DNA of 64,000 nt from Odontocerum albicorne. Lineage: Eukaryota; Arthropoda; Insecta; Trichoptera; Odontoceridae. This document shows positions 31,542 to 41,760 of this stretch, one piece after another (the first letter of the stretch is position 1; each line of letters opens with the position of its first letter). The notes under the pieces were generated by a model, which saw only the letters and a list, made by a program, of their open reading frames with translations, did no database searches and was not told the DNA's origin. The stretch is taken from positions 3,729,191 through 3,793,190 of the forward strand of contig OX463842.1 in assembly GCA_949825065.1 (NCBI GenBank), in the 5' to 3' direction. Position numbers and translations under genes: made by a program.

Positions 31542-31999
31542 CGAGAATTTGAACTAAAACAAAAAAATAACATTACCCTTTTATCGAATACTCTAGTTTT
31601 TATTGAAGACGTTAACAAAAGTAGTTCGAAAAAGTTCTGAAAATACGTAGATATACCTTGTTTTTATTTTCACGGACTGAATTATTTTTGGTGGAGTTAA
31701 AGCTCTATAAATCGTAAATAATTAGACACAACTCCAGAAAATTAAGGAAGTGTACGCGGCCCGTTCAGCTTGGCATGCGATAGCCGGGGAGCCTTCCAAG
31801 GGCTGGTTCAAACATATAAATATTTGAATATATATTTTTTTAAAGTCGTACTTTCCAAGAAAAAGGGCTACAGAACTGTTATATCATATATTTATTTACT
31901 TAAATGAATCTTCACATTTATTTGGAAATTATTTCTCTGTTTTCCCTTTTACCTGTGAAGTCAGTTAAAAAATGCAGTGAAAATGAAAATACCGTGAAT
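31542..31999. other. unassigned stretch
   Basis: No feature recognised. Confidence 0.45.
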
Positions 32000-32235
32000 G
32001 ATTACTGTAAATAGTCAATATGAACTTGAAGCGGATGTGTTTGTTGATTCCATGAATAAAAATACTCTGAGATGGTGTTGGGTATGTGGAACGAAATAAT
32101 GAAGAAAGACTGACAAAACAAGTATAAAGTGTTTATATGAGTGGGTGGCCCAATAGAGAAAGACCAAGGAATGTATTGTTGGGTCAAGAAAATGATATTT
32201 TGAAAGAAGAAAAAGTGAGAGAAATTACAGGTACT
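32000..32235 (+). mobile_element. LINE fragment (degraded)
   Basis: CTGAGATGGTGTTGGGTATG, TGGAACGAAATAATGAAGAA, then AGTGGGTGGCCCAATAGAGA and AAGACCAAGGAATG parallel 36415-36540 and 50160-50280, the L-RW-GHVERMN-E region of the LINE protein. Confidence 0.5.
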
Positions 32236-32620
32236 CTTTAAGAATGTTTATGGATGCAAAACAGGCGAAACTGGTTGTTTAAAGAACAATCTAGAGGGGT
32301 AAATGTCATATGACAATTTATTACAACCACAGAAAATTTTGTTCAAAAGCTTGTTAGTTAAAAACAGAGTGGAACAAATTTGAGTTAGTGACCTTAAAAT
32401 ATTGAAATAGAACCTTTAAATGTTGTTTTTATCACACTGAAAATTTTCAAAATGGATCAGTGTTATTATGATTTTTTTTTTAAATAGGCAATCCACCTAA
32501 ACAAGGATGAGTTGTGCAACCAAATTAGAGACATTATGAAATTATATGATTCAATATAATGAAAAGTATTTTTAAAAATGACTATTCTAGATAATTCAAA
32601 CATTCAAACTTCAAAAATTT
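32236..32620. other. unassigned AT-rich stretch
   Basis: No feature recognised. Confidence 0.45.
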
Positions 32621-32625
32621 AAAAA

Positions 32626-32973
32626 TCAATCTATAAATGTATAAAAGTTCCACGAAGCAAGAAGAAACGCTACATTCATTGGACGTGGCAAATATATGGA
32701 TTTTAGTAAATCAAATCTATCTCGCAAAGGACAACTGAAAAATACATGGCCTATAGTTTCATCATACAGGCCACACTCGCAGCCGGGATTTTCCACAATA
32801 CCCATTTTGTAAAGGTGACTAGAAACCACGTAGTAGCCCAAACGCAAACGACAAATGACAGACACTTCTATCTTATTTATTCTTATAATATTAAACCATG
32901 GTTTTAAAGTGATGGACTGTTGGATTGATTTATATATATTACTCTTATTTATATCAGTTATATACCAATCCAA
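32626..32973 (-). pseudogene. LINE C-terminal RNase-H-distal/zinc region fragment
   Basis: 115-codon minus frame containing RLRLGYYVVSSHLYKMGI, then PGCECGLYDETIGHVFFSCP. The RLR-G-x6-9-L and C-x-C-G-x-ETx-Hx-x-x-CP patterns are the hallmark of the C-terminus of LINE proteins of the R1/Jockey/I group (after reverse transcriptase, with or without RNase H). No catalytic domain is present. It is intact over its length but isolated, so a fragment. A different LINE group from the RTE-like copies elsewhere. Confidence 0.72.
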
Positions 32974-32990
32974 GTTATTATTAATATTGT

Positions 32991-33493
32991 AAGTGCTTAA
33001 AAAGTAAAAATAAAAAATAATTCATGGGCACCATTTTTAATCAAGTCCCTATTTTTCTATTTTATTTATGACACAGTGGCGGTAGAAATAAACTCTCAAA
33101 ATATAATATTTGCACTTCTGGGACTCTGTGTTGACTGTTATTTGTGCTTCTGATCAAAGGAAAATATTTCCGTCGTCGCAGGCGCACTTCGTCGGTTTAC
33201 TTAGCAGCCAATGGAGTCCTTTTTCCGAAATACGAATATTTTTATGTTTCTTTCAAAGCGATATTCACTATGTAATTTTATCGTATAGTGTTGAAAAAGT
33301 AATGTTTACTTTCAACTTGTTATTTTTTTGCGAAAAATGATTTTATTTACGAGAGTATCATTTTTATTTTCTTAATACTTCATACAACGGGATATTTGTT
33401 CACAAATTCTTAGACATTCTTTTCAATAGCAAAATATTTTAGTTTTATCATGTGAACTGCCCTGGAGATTATCTCAACAGGGTCGAAACCAGA
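32991..33493. other. unassigned stretch
   Basis: No gene recognised. CTGCCCTGGAGATTATCTCAAC, then GGGTCGAAACCAG at 33458-33492 resembles the fold-back tail motif of Penelope-type elements but is too short to call. Confidence 0.35.
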
Positions 33494-33497
33494 TTAA

Positions 33498-34108
33498 CCC
33501 TTCCTTCTCTGTGATGTGTAACTAGTACACATTTATTCTAAAAACTTGAATATCTCCATAAATATAATCAATACTGGGTTCAGATTTTAGATATTCCTCC
33601 GTAATACATTTACGCATTGAATGAAAAAATAATATCCATAAATAGTTAGCACTTATCGGCCACATCAGAGATATTTTGTGAAAATCGGGAATAAATTCAC
33701 CAATACAATCAAACGTGTGCCAGTGTGTGACGTAGGTATATTCATTCTAAAAAACGCTATGGGTGAGAAAACGACGCTATTCACGTCTCACTCTCACTCT
33801 ACTTCGGTATATGTGAACGCAAGAAATAGAATCTCAGTTTGCTCGCTTTAGTAGCTCACGGGCTTTCATTTGAGGTGGTCGTTTCGCCCGTTTTGTGAAC
33901 GTTGGCCGATGTTTTTTTTCATGTTTTCAGCAATTAAATTTCAATTATTATAACTTTTGACTTCAAATTTCATTAATTTAAGCGATTGGCTATGAATATT
34001 CTTATTTTTCCGATTCTAAATCGCTCATTTTTACATGTGTATCGATTGATGTGTATTGAATACACAGCACCGGAACGGGCGAATTTTTTTAACGCAGGAA
34101 GGGAAAGG
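33498..34108 (+). mobile_element. piggyBac-like MITE (copy B), complete
   Basis: TTAA at 33494-33497 and 34109-34112. Ends CCCTTCCTTCTCTGTG and GCAGGAAGGGAAAGG. Subterminal palindromes: ATGTGTAACTAGTACACAT near the left end and GTGTATTGAATACAC near the right end. Interior as in copy A, including GTCTCACTCTCACTCTACTT and AATCTCAGTTTGCTCGC. 611 bp, no coding capacity. The cleanest copy of the family. Confidence 0.88.
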
Positions 34109-34112
34109 TTAA

Positions 34113-34610
34113 AGAAACAATAATAACATGTTTAAATTGGGAATGCTGCGAAAGGAATCGATCTCCCTGTATCAACGGAAGAGCAGTCCGAGTGACTTGC
34201 TGCATTGCTCGAGCAGTCCGACGTCTTACACGGAAGATTAGTAGATTCGTGGACGTCCAGAATACTGTTGAAGTGGTAGAATTCTGTGTGGAAACAATTA
34301 AGTGCATGTTATACGATAAGAAGACGTTCACCATTTTCATCGTTAGCCCCTTTGGATCCAGTCAACAAACCTCTCCTTCGTCCATCTACAGTTCTCTGTA
34401 CTGTACACCTCATCTCCAATTTCAAGTCGTGACCTGTCAAATGTCTTCAGACAATTTTGTATTTTTTTAAATAAAACCATTAGATAAACCTTTTAAAAGA
34501 ATAAGTTATTAAATCTGACCAAAACAAATTTTGAAATATATCAGAAGGTAATCGTTCAAAATACAAAAATATTCTAATGATCGACCTCTAAGTTTTTATA
34601 TGAAACAATA
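34113..34610. other. unassigned stretch
   Basis: No recognised feature; overlapping frames of 80-90 codons on both strands at 34089-34470 show no motif. Confidence 0.4.
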
Positions 34611-34614
34611 ATCA

Positions 34615-34968
34615 TTACTTCTTATTATTATCTGACATGATATCTTCATCAATAATCAGTACTTTTTATTATTATCTGACATGATATCTTCATCAATAAT
34701 CAGTACTTCTTATTATTATCTGACATGATATCTTCATCAATAATCAGTACTTCTTATTATTATCTGACATGATATCTTCATCAATAATCAGTACTTTTTA
34801 TTATTATCTGACATGATATCTTCATCAATAATCAGTACTTCTTATTATTATCTGACATGATATCTTCATCAATAATCAGTACTTCTTATTATTATCTGAC
34901 ATGATATCTTCATCAATAATCAGTACTTCTTATTATTATCTGACATGACATCTTCATCATTAAAATCG
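34615..34968. repeat. 44-bp tandem repeat, 8 copies
   Basis: Unit contains CTTATTATTATCTGACATGA and TATCTTCATCAATAATCAGTA. Copies are nearly identical (CTTCTT/CTTTTT variation), so the array is recent. Confidence 0.95.
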
Positions 34969-34969
34969 C

Positions 34970-35320
34970 CATTATGCCATGTCCCCATTGGGATAGACAG
35001 CGAGAACATATTTCCAATAATTATATTCTGGGACACACCTTTCACATCTGCCACATCCATACACTTTGCTATACATAAATTGCAATTTTAAAGGTTTTTC
35101 ACTTTTATCTCCTGAATTTGATCGATTTGGTTATGTCATTTTTCTTAGTACTTCTAGTACTACTTGAATATATTATTTTTGAAAACCTTTCATCATTCAT
35201 TCTTTCTATATAGCCAAACCATCTCAATGTTCGTTCTTCATCTTCTTTCAATCCGCATTCGTTCCTAATTTTCTCATACCTTATTGTTCATACATAGTTT
35301 TTCCAAACATCTTGTTTTAA
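34970..35320 (-). mobile_element. LINE 3' end
   Basis: Plus strand CCATGTCCCCATTGGGATAG, TTTCACATCTGCCACATCC, ATTCTTTCTATATAGCC, AAACCATCTCAATGTTCG, TCAATCCGCATTCGTTCC. Same order as 16345, 39900 and 49480 copies. Confidence 0.6.
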
Positions 35321-35539
35321 GAATTACCATACAAAAAAATAACTGGAGACGGAAATTCAAAGCAAATTTCTCATATTTCGGATATGACTGGACCAAATAG
35401 TTTAAAATTGATAACTATTGGCTAGAACCACTCACATTTGTAAAATTTACTATTCTCAAAGGGAATTCGAAATACACAGATAGAATTATAGAACTGCATG
35501 CATAATTTAGGGTAGTTCTTAAAAACTAACACTAGAAAT

Positions 35540-35680
35540 ATTGTTATTTGTTTTATCAAATACTGTTTAATTAAAAAACGTATGATGAAACAAATTACTT
35601 TGAATTAAATTAATGTATTTAATCCTCCACAATGTTAATGCCTTAATTATTAACAATATACCAGAAATATTATCGTGGAA
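35540..35680 (-). repeat. degraded Penelope-like tail
   Basis: TATCAAATACTGTTTAATTA at 35556, and TCCTCCACAATGTTAATGCC then TTAATTATTAACAAT at 35620-35660 correspond to the outer arm of the Penelope-like tail (CCTCCACAACGTTAATGCC). Confidence 0.5.
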
Positions 35681-35744
35681 ATCATTCATTTAATTTAGTT
35701 CCTTCAGTCAAAAAATAGGAAAAGAAAGACTTAAATAAGACATA

Positions 35745-35830
35745 AATGTAAATTTATTTATTTAACACTTTTATCGCAAATACAATCTGGCGGGCTTATT
35801 GCCATGCGGCAATATCTTCCAACTAACCAG
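35745..35830 (-). repeat. family G tail
   Basis: TTATTTATTTAACACTTTTA, TCGCAAATACAATCTGGCGG, then GCTTATTGCCATGCGGCAAT. Matches 9510-9590. Confidence 0.6.
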
Positions 35831-35899
35831 ATAAAAGTAAATGAAGAAAGTTACGTGGTCGAATTAATGACTATCCACTTACACGAAATCCATAAACAC

Positions 35900-36420
35900 G
35901 TGAGCATATGCCCACGTACCCCACAAAGACGGACAATCACCCGAACTTTATTTTTCATATAAAGTGAGATATCATCAATCAAAAGGAAAAGAAGGGATGG
36001 TGGAAAGGAAAGGAAAAGAAAAATCAGGATTGAAACACGTTATTTTACTGACTAGAAATTAAGAGTTTTTTCAGTCGCTTCTTAAAGCATGGAGCGAGTC
36101 TTATGTTGGTTTGTAACTGATTCCAGAGTCTCATTGCATGGACAGTAAAGGACGACGTTAAAAAAGAGGAGTGATCAAATAGGCTAATAAACAATCTCTG
36201 TTTGAGCGTAGCGCTAATCCATGATTGGAAAGACGCTGAAAATTTTCGCCGAGATAAGAGGGGACAGCGGGACAGTTAAGGATATTATACAATAGAGACA
36301 GTGTGTGAATTTGGCGTCTATTTCTAACATTCAACCAGTTCAATGCCTTCTGGTATGAAGTTATATGATCGTACTTTCGTAGGTTGAAAATAAGACTTAA
36401 TGCCGATGTATTAAATAAGA
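35900..36420 (-). mobile_element. CR1/L2-like LINE 3' end
   Basis: Minus-strand frame: MNWLNVRNRRQIHTLSLLYN, then PSYLGENFQRLSNHGLALRS and MRLWNQLQTNIRLAPCFKKR, ending LKKLLISSQ. The WL-VR-RRQ, PSYL and RLWN-LP-like elements are typical of the post-reverse-transcriptase end of CR1/L2-group LINEs. A stop or frame break lies at about 36155. The 3' UTR runs to about 35900 (GTGAGCATATGCCCACG). A sister copy is at 50870. Confidence 0.7.
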
Positions 36421-36612
36421 TGAAAAAATCGATGGTGTGGGCATGTAGAATGAATGAATTAAAAAAGACTTACAAAACAACTGTACAGAGCAAATGTGAG
36501 TGGAATGGGTGTATGAGAAAGATCAAGGAAAGTATCAAGTCATTTTGACAGAAGGAAATATAAAACGTTTTTAGAAATCGTAGTGGTTATAAGGAAGTAT
36601 ATGTATGTAGAG
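36421..36612 (+). mobile_element. older LINE, left part (split by a younger LINE)
   Basis: ATGGTGTGGGCATGTAGAAT, GAATGAATTAAAAAAGACTT, then GGTGTATGAGAAAGATCAAG. It continues after the nested insert at 37449 with GAGCGCGGAAGATATG and TCTGTCTACCCCGACAATGA. Joined only as genomic context, it is the end of a LINE protein and the tail. Confidence 0.65.
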
Positions 36613-37425
36613 TTCAGTGAATCTGTGCAGCTCCTGGCTTATGCAGATGACATTGACATCATAGCGAGGTCGGAACATGAACTTATAAATGCCTTCCGAG
36701 CACTAGCAGCATCGGCAAAAAACCTAGGCTTAGTAGTCAGTGAGACCAAAACAAAATATATGCCCGTAAATGGACGCCAAAACCCAATAAGTCTACAAAT
36801 AGACAACTTTACCTTCCAAACCGTTTCTGAATTTGTGTATCTCGGTACCATGGTGACAAATAAGAACGATGTTTCCACTGAAATAAATCGAAGATTGATA
36901 GCTGCAAACCGATGCTATTTTGGACTGCAGAGGTACATGAAATCACGACATCTCTCTAGAAAAACCAAAACTCTACTTTATAAAACACTCATCCGACCTG
37001 TGCTCACCTATGGCTCAGAATGTTGGACTCTAAGTAGAGTGGACATGAGGGCTCTGGGGACATTTGAGAGGAAGATTCTGCGCAAAATATATGGCCCCAT
37101 TTGCAATAACGGAGAATGGCGTATCAGGTATAATCAGGAGCTGTACGGTCTGTATGGAGACCCTACCATAACACAGGAGATTTTAATTGGGAGACTCAGG
37201 TGGGCTGGACACGTGCAGCGAATGAGTGAGGAGGACATTCCGAGAGGGCTCTTGAATGGCACACCGGGGGGTCGAAGAAGGCCAGGAAGGCCGAAGCTTC
37301 GATGGCTGGATGGTGTCAATAGGGATGCGCAGCTCATTGGCATCCAGAACTGGCGAACAGCAGCACAGGACCGCCAGTCATGGAGGCGTGCTTTAAAGGA
37401 GGCCAAGACCCGACCTGGGTTGTAG
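36583..37425 (+). pseudogene. LINE reverse transcriptase C-terminal part, 280 codons, chimeric start
   Basis: Unbroken frame. Residues 17-23 LLAYADD are the reverse transcriptase metal-binding motif. 84-90 EFVYLGT and 142-149 TYGSECWT are typical of the thumb/connection region. 204-213 RLRWAGHVQR and 229-241 GGRRRPGRPKLRW form the basic C-terminal motif. About 600-700 N-terminal residues (endonuclease and reverse transcriptase palm) are missing through 5' truncation. The first 10 residues come from the older LINE into which this copy inserted, so the apparent start is accidental. No stops over 270 codons suggests a fairly young insertion. No activity is expected. Confidence 0.85.
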
Positions 37426-37448
37426 AGCCACTGTTGATTGATTGATTG
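36613..37448 (+). mobile_element. 5'-truncated RTE-like LINE with 12-bp target duplication
   Basis: ATGTATGTAGAG at 36601-36612 and 37449-37460 flanks the insert. It carries the reverse transcriptase active site and everything downstream, and ends in GATTGATTGATTGAT (37434-37450), a microsatellite tail of RTE type. Confidence 0.88.
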
Positions 37449-37510
37449 ATGTATGTAGAGAGCGCGGAAGATATGTATCGTGATAGAAAATCTGGTCTTC
37501 TCTGTCTACC
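37449..37510 (+). mobile_element. older LINE, right part
   Basis: Continuation of the element at 36421-36612 after the nested insertion. The reading MYVESAEDMYRDRKSGLLCL ends at the common CTACCCCGACAATGA tail. Confidence 0.55.
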
Positions 37511-37526
37511 CCGACAATGAGATCGT

Positions 37527-38520
37527 ATCTACGCGGTAACGCACTGAACTTCCGTGTGGAAGGTCGTCGGTTCGAACCCCGCGCTGTGCCACTCGCTTTG
37601 AATGGCAAAGGCATTTTTCTGTCTAGTATTCGAGGATACAAGGATACCTTTGACTTCTTTTTTTTCTTCTTCTTCTTTGTTTAGGTCATATGACCTGTTT
37701 GTGACGGTGGGCTGTCCTAGAATGATGACGTCCAGCTGTCGTTCCACCTTTTCGGCGGCCTTCCCGGTAATCTTTTACTGTTAGGGTTTTCAGTCTTAGC
37801 GATTCTTGCCAGTCTTATATCCTCCATGCGGTCCACATGATCCCTCCAGAAGCGCCTTCTACTTCTTCCCGACCTCACTATGTCTTCAACACCACAGACA
37901 TACCTTATCGTCTCATTTCTAATCCGATATCTAAGGGTTCTGCCTGCGATGGAGCGTAGGGTTTTCATTTCTGCTACTTTGAGAAGGTTTTATGTCCTAT
38001 TGGTATCGGCTCTCGCTTCTATCTTATATGTCATGATGAGGCGGACGCATGTCTTATATATCCTGACCTTACTTTCGGTTAGCGTGTGTTTGTTTCTCCA
38101 TATAGTGTCCCGTAGGCAGCCAGCCAAAGCATTCGCTTTATTAGTTTGTGCTCGTACTTCACTATACAGGTCACTGTTGCTGGAGATCTCTACACCTAGG
38201 TAAGTGAATCGCATGACTTGTTCGATGGGTACGTTATCGATGATCAGCTTGCAAGATAAGTAGTTATAGTTAGGTACAAGAATACCTAGGACTTCGATCA
38301 TATATATTATTTAAAGAAAAGGAAAAAATGTCAGTCTCACTTCAGGTATGCCATCGGATCCAATACACCAGTGTGACCGGTGAATTTGCTGGTGAGCAAT
38401 AGTTCACTCACTTAAAAAGGGGGGGAAAAGAAGGAAGAAACAGGAATTGACGTTGGAATGGCATCAACTGCGAGGTCCAGCAAAGACGACGACCCCGACA
38501 GAGAAATGATGTAATGGTAT
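37527..38520 (+). repeat. SINE family S, split by a LINE
   Basis: Head at 37527-37657 with CGCGGTAACGCACTGAACTT and B box GGTTCGAACCCC. It is interrupted at 37658-38281 by a LINE and resumes at 38282 with ACCTAGGACTTCGATCATAT. The body then continues (ACCAGTGTGACCGGTGAATT, TGCTGGTGAGCA, TTGACGTTGGAATGGC) as in 53830-54125. This shows that the SINE is about 370 bp long. Confidence 0.8.
37658..38281 (-). mobile_element. 5'-truncated LINE inserted in SINE, 14-bp target duplication
   Basis: ATACCTTTGACTTC (37644-37657) and ATACCTAGGACTTC (38282-38295) flank it, 12 of 14 identical. Minus-strand frames: LGILVPNYNYLSCKLIIDNV, then MRFTYLGVEISSNSDLYSEV and VRLIMTYKIEARADTNRT. A frameshift at about 37980 leads to MKTLRSIAGRTLRYRIRNET, then GRSRRRFWRDHVDRMEDIR and GRPPKRWNDSW. 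The 3' tail is AAG-type (complement of TTCTTCTTCTTC at about 37660-37678). The reverse transcriptase catalytic core is missing. Confidence 0.85.
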
Positions 38521-38524
38521 GCAT

Positions 38525-39215
38525 TTATGCATGTAGTATAACATATAAATTAAAATTCACAAGTCAGCTCAGTAAAATCTCTATTCTCGGTCTTCGTTTC
38601 ATGATTGAGATTATAGATCAAACGATCCAAAAAAACAACAAATTTCTTTTTTTCAGCGTAGGTTTAAAAAAATAATTGACAATTTCAATACAAGATGAAC
38701 ATGTAATGTCCATCCTGTAGTGTAGCTCATGACTGAGCATCATGATTCCCATGATAGTAGCTGACGGCTACACTTCATTCATCTCTGCAATTTGCAATTG
38801 CATCGATTGGGTAATGATTATGTTGCAGTCGCGGACATATTTGACGACAGTTTTAATCCCTTTAAAATGTCTCTTTTGCCATTTTCTTTTCGTTAATTTT
38901 GCTTCCATTAAATTTTTCACGATATCAGGAAACATATGAAAGTTTTGATGTGCTTTTTTTCTGTATCGAGTGATTTATATTTTTGTTATTTTTTCTTTTG
39001 TTCTGTAGGTTAAGGTCAATGATTCCCTAAGCCTTGACCTGTCTCAATTTTGTATTTTACGTGTGATATGCATGGGCGTACTGCTTTTTGACATTTTTAG
39101 TGTGTTCATGTCTATAATTTTAATGACAAATTTTATTATATTTCTATTCATGCGCACTCAACATTATAATTTGAGTATTACTCTTGTAATCTTTTATGGT
39201 TGATTAAAAACCTTG
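38525..39215. other. unassigned stretch
   Basis: No feature recognised. Confidence 0.45.
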
Positions 39216-39221
39216 TATTGT

Positions 39222-39372
39222 TAGAAAATAAATAAATACATAAGGTGTTTGTACCTGATACCTGAAAATAAATAAATACAGAAGGTTTTTGTACCTGATA
39301 CCTGAAAATAAATAAATACATAAGATTTTTGTAACTGATACCTGAAAATAAATAAATACATAAGGTTTACTA
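39222..39372. repeat. 40-bp tandem repeat, about 3.7 copies
   Basis: Unit contains CCTGAAAATAAATAAATACA and AAGGTTTTTGTACCTGATA. Encodes an incidental minus frame. Confidence 0.9.
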
Positions 39373-40119
39373 AGTTGTTTGTGTTTCTCATTCCTGTTTG
39401 CAATTTTTTACAGCTTATAATTTTTTTGCATTATTGTCAATATATAATTTTATTACAGAACAAAAATAGTATCTACAAATCTCATGGAACGTGTTTTTAG
39501 TTTTAAAACAAGTAGCTTTGGCCTATTTTACTTTGTTATGGAACACGAGAGGTTTTAATTGAAATTTCAGCGAAACTAATAATAACCAGCCTATTATTGG
39601 ATTAACAAATTAGCGCCACTAATGATCACATTCATGCACACCAATGTGACTCTCAAACTTGACAAAACGTTATTTCGTTTAAAAAGGATCATTCCATTTT
39701 TTGTTTTTAAGTACACACATACAAATACGCCACTTCCCTATCGAATCATACAGAGCGCCAAACTTTCCTATCTCGAGATATACACACACACGCATGCATG
39801 CACACACGCACGCATGCACACACGCACACTCACACAGATGCACACACACATCGTTTATCTCTTCTGAATTTCTCTCACTTTAATATTTTTTTCTTTGAAA
39901 ATATCATTCACTTGAACTATTTACTTCATTGGTCTTTTTCTACCACACTTTTCACTCACATTTGCAGTGTATATTAGTATTTATTCATTTATCCGTTCGA
40001 CATGCTCAAACCATCTCAAACTGCTTTTTTTCATCTGCCTCAATAAATCTGCGTTAAGTTCGCATTCATCTCCAATTACTTCATTCTTTCTTTCATATAT
40101 TGTCATCCCATATATATTA

Positions 40120-41400
40120 GGTCCTTACATATGAAATTGGCGTTTTGTTTGGGAGGAACATAAAGTTGATTTTTTTTTAATATAATATATTTATTTAATC
40201 AAAGTATGAACCATTGCTATCTATGCACTTTTGCCATCTCATAGGTAGTTCATCGATCCCTTTACTAAAAAAACCATTCGGACGGGAATCAATAAAATCT
40301 TTGAAGTCGGTTTGGACTGCCCCATCGGAGTTGAATTTTTTCCCTTGCAAGAAGTTATCCAAATTTCGAAAAAAATAGTAATCTGTTGGGGCAAGGTCCG
40401 GAGAGTACGGTGGATGTCTTAGACATTCCAATTGAAGCTCTTCTAATTTGGTAGCCGTCTGTTGTGCAGTATGTGGTCTAGCGTTATCATGAAGTAGCAG
40501 TGGCCTAGAGCGATTAACCAGCCTCGGTTGTTTAGCAGCTAGCTTTTCCATCATGGTTTGCAGTTGCTGACAATAGACATCTGCCGTAATCGTCTGGCCA
40601 GATTTAAGAAAGCTGTAGTGAACGACACCAGCACTAGTCCACCAAACGCTCACAAGTAACTTTTTTGGAGTCAATTTTCGCTTGGGGCATGGTTTGGCTG
40701 GTTCGGCAGGGTTCAGCCATTGCGATGAGCGCTTCCGATTATCATACAGGATCCACTTTTCATCACAGGTAATGATTCGATTCAAAATCCCTTCATTATT
40801 GTGCCGGTTGAGTAATGCAACGCAGCAGTCAACGCGCGTTTGTTGATTTGCTTCACTCAATTCGTGAGGTACCCACCTTTCAAGCTTTTTCACCTTCCCA
40901 ATTTGCTTCAAGTGGATTAAAACAGTTTTATCACTAACACCGCAGCCTGCAGCTAACTCGGACGTGGTTTGCGATGGATCCGCTTCCACAATAGCCTTCA
41001 ATTCTTCATTATCAACTTTGGTCTCCGGCCGTCCACGGGGCTTCTTCTGCAGGTCGAAATTTCCAGAACGAAAACGTTGGAACCAAAAACGCACTGTGTT
41101 TTCTTTTGCGGCACCGTCGCCATACACATCATTAATCCTTCGAGCCGTTTCTGCAGCACTGGTGCCACGGTGGAACTCGTACTCGTAAATAACGCGATAT
41201 TTCAAGTTTTCCATTTTGTAAACTGAGTGACGCAAAGAAAAAAAACAATTGAGGAAAAAACCAATGAATTATAATTTTCGAAACACAAATACTTGAGTAA
41301 ATAGCTGTATACATTTTAATTTGGAATTCCTAACCAAAGAGAAGATATTTGAGATCAAAGTTGCCAGTACGGCAAAACGCCAATTTCATATGTAAGGACC
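40120..41400 (-). mobile_element. complete mariner (cecropia-type) element
   Basis: 1281 bp. The outer 28 bp at each end (40120-40147 and 41373-41400) are perfect inverted repeats starting GGTCCTTACATATGAAATTG. TA target duplication at 40118-40119 and 41401-41402. It encodes one uninterrupted transposase on the minus strand. Perfect ends plus an open frame indicate a recent insertion. Confidence 0.95.
40195..41214 (-). CDS. mariner transposase, intact, DD34D
   Basis: 339 residues from the chosen ATG at 41212-41214 (MENLKYRVIYEYEF). An in-frame upstream ATG at 41235 would add MRHSVYK and is less like family starts. It cuts and pastes its own element at TA sites by binding the terminal repeats. 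In the 346-residue numbering there are two helix-turn-helix units (about 11-60 and 75-115), linker WVPHEL at 121-126, and catalytic Asp158 (ITCDEKW), Asp250 (LLLHDNARPH) and Asp285 (APTDYYFF). Exactly 34 residues separate the last two. YSPDLAP is at 277-283, and the C-terminus is RWQKCIDSNGSYFD. Length and motifs match the cecropia subfamily, which includes the transposase part of human SETMAR. All key residues are present, so activity is plausible but untested. No intron is seen. Confidence 0.95.
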   Translation of the reverse strand: MENLKYRVIYEYEFHRGTSAAETARRINDVYGDGAAKENTVRFWFQRFRSGNFDLQKKPRGRPETKVDNEELKAIVEADPSQTTSELAAGCGVSDKTVLIHLKQIGKVKKLERWVPHELSEANQQTRVDCCVALLNRHNNEGILNRIITCDEKWILYDNRKRSSQWLNPAEPAKPCPKRKLTPKKLLVSVWWTSAGVVHYSFLKSGQTITADVYCQQLQTMMEKLAAKQPRLVNRSRPLLLHDNARPHTAQQTATKLEELQLECLRHPPYSPDLAPTDYYFFRNLDNFLQGKKFNSDGAVQTDFKDFIDSRPNGFFSKGIDELPMRWQKCIDSNGSYFD

Positions 41401-41719
41401 TAATATTTTCTCAATGCACGCATTTCTATAACATATATTCGGCTCTTTTCGATATCTTTCCCACGTACACGTTCCACTCCTATACATCAAAGTTAATTTT
41501 AAAATGATGTTGTGGACCATCACCTTAGAAGATTTTGATACTGTCCGGTTCGAGTGTATATGTTTTACTGCCAAATTGACGCACATTATTCGATATCACT
41601 CGTGGCTTTTCCATCCTCTGAGAAAGTACTACCCAAATAGAGGAATTTCACAACTTGAGCCGATTTATTACTATTCCCCTATAAAATGCATTTCCTTTCA
41701 CACTTTTCTATTACCTGGA

Positions 41720-41760
41720 CTTTGTACGGTGCTGTACGTATTGTACAGCACCGTACAAAG
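41720..41760. repeat. perfect 18-bp inverted repeat, 5-nt loop, at LINE 5' boundary
   Basis: CTTTGTACGGTGCTGTAC (41720-41737), spacer GTATT, exact complement (41743-41760). Lies where the minus-strand LINE stops matching its relatives, as at 9389-9436. Confidence 0.88.

Larger units (their letters stand above)
39640..41742 (-). mobile_element. LINE 3' half, interrupted by an intact mariner
   Basis: Left part (39640-40119): the plus strand has the antisense 3' UTR with a CA/CG-rich simple stretch at 39781-39855 (CACACACGCATGCATGCACA). It then codes on the minus strand for the end region (RQMKKSSLRWFEHVER). Right part (41401-41742): minus-strand MYRSGTCTWERYRKEPN, and further right EFLYLGSTFSEDG-like and EKCERK-like pieces. 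The mariner at 40120-41400 separates them at a TA. Confidence 0.7.

Noticed and set aside
34615..34968. CRISPR-like array
   Set aside because: 44-bp units are contiguous with no unique spacers.
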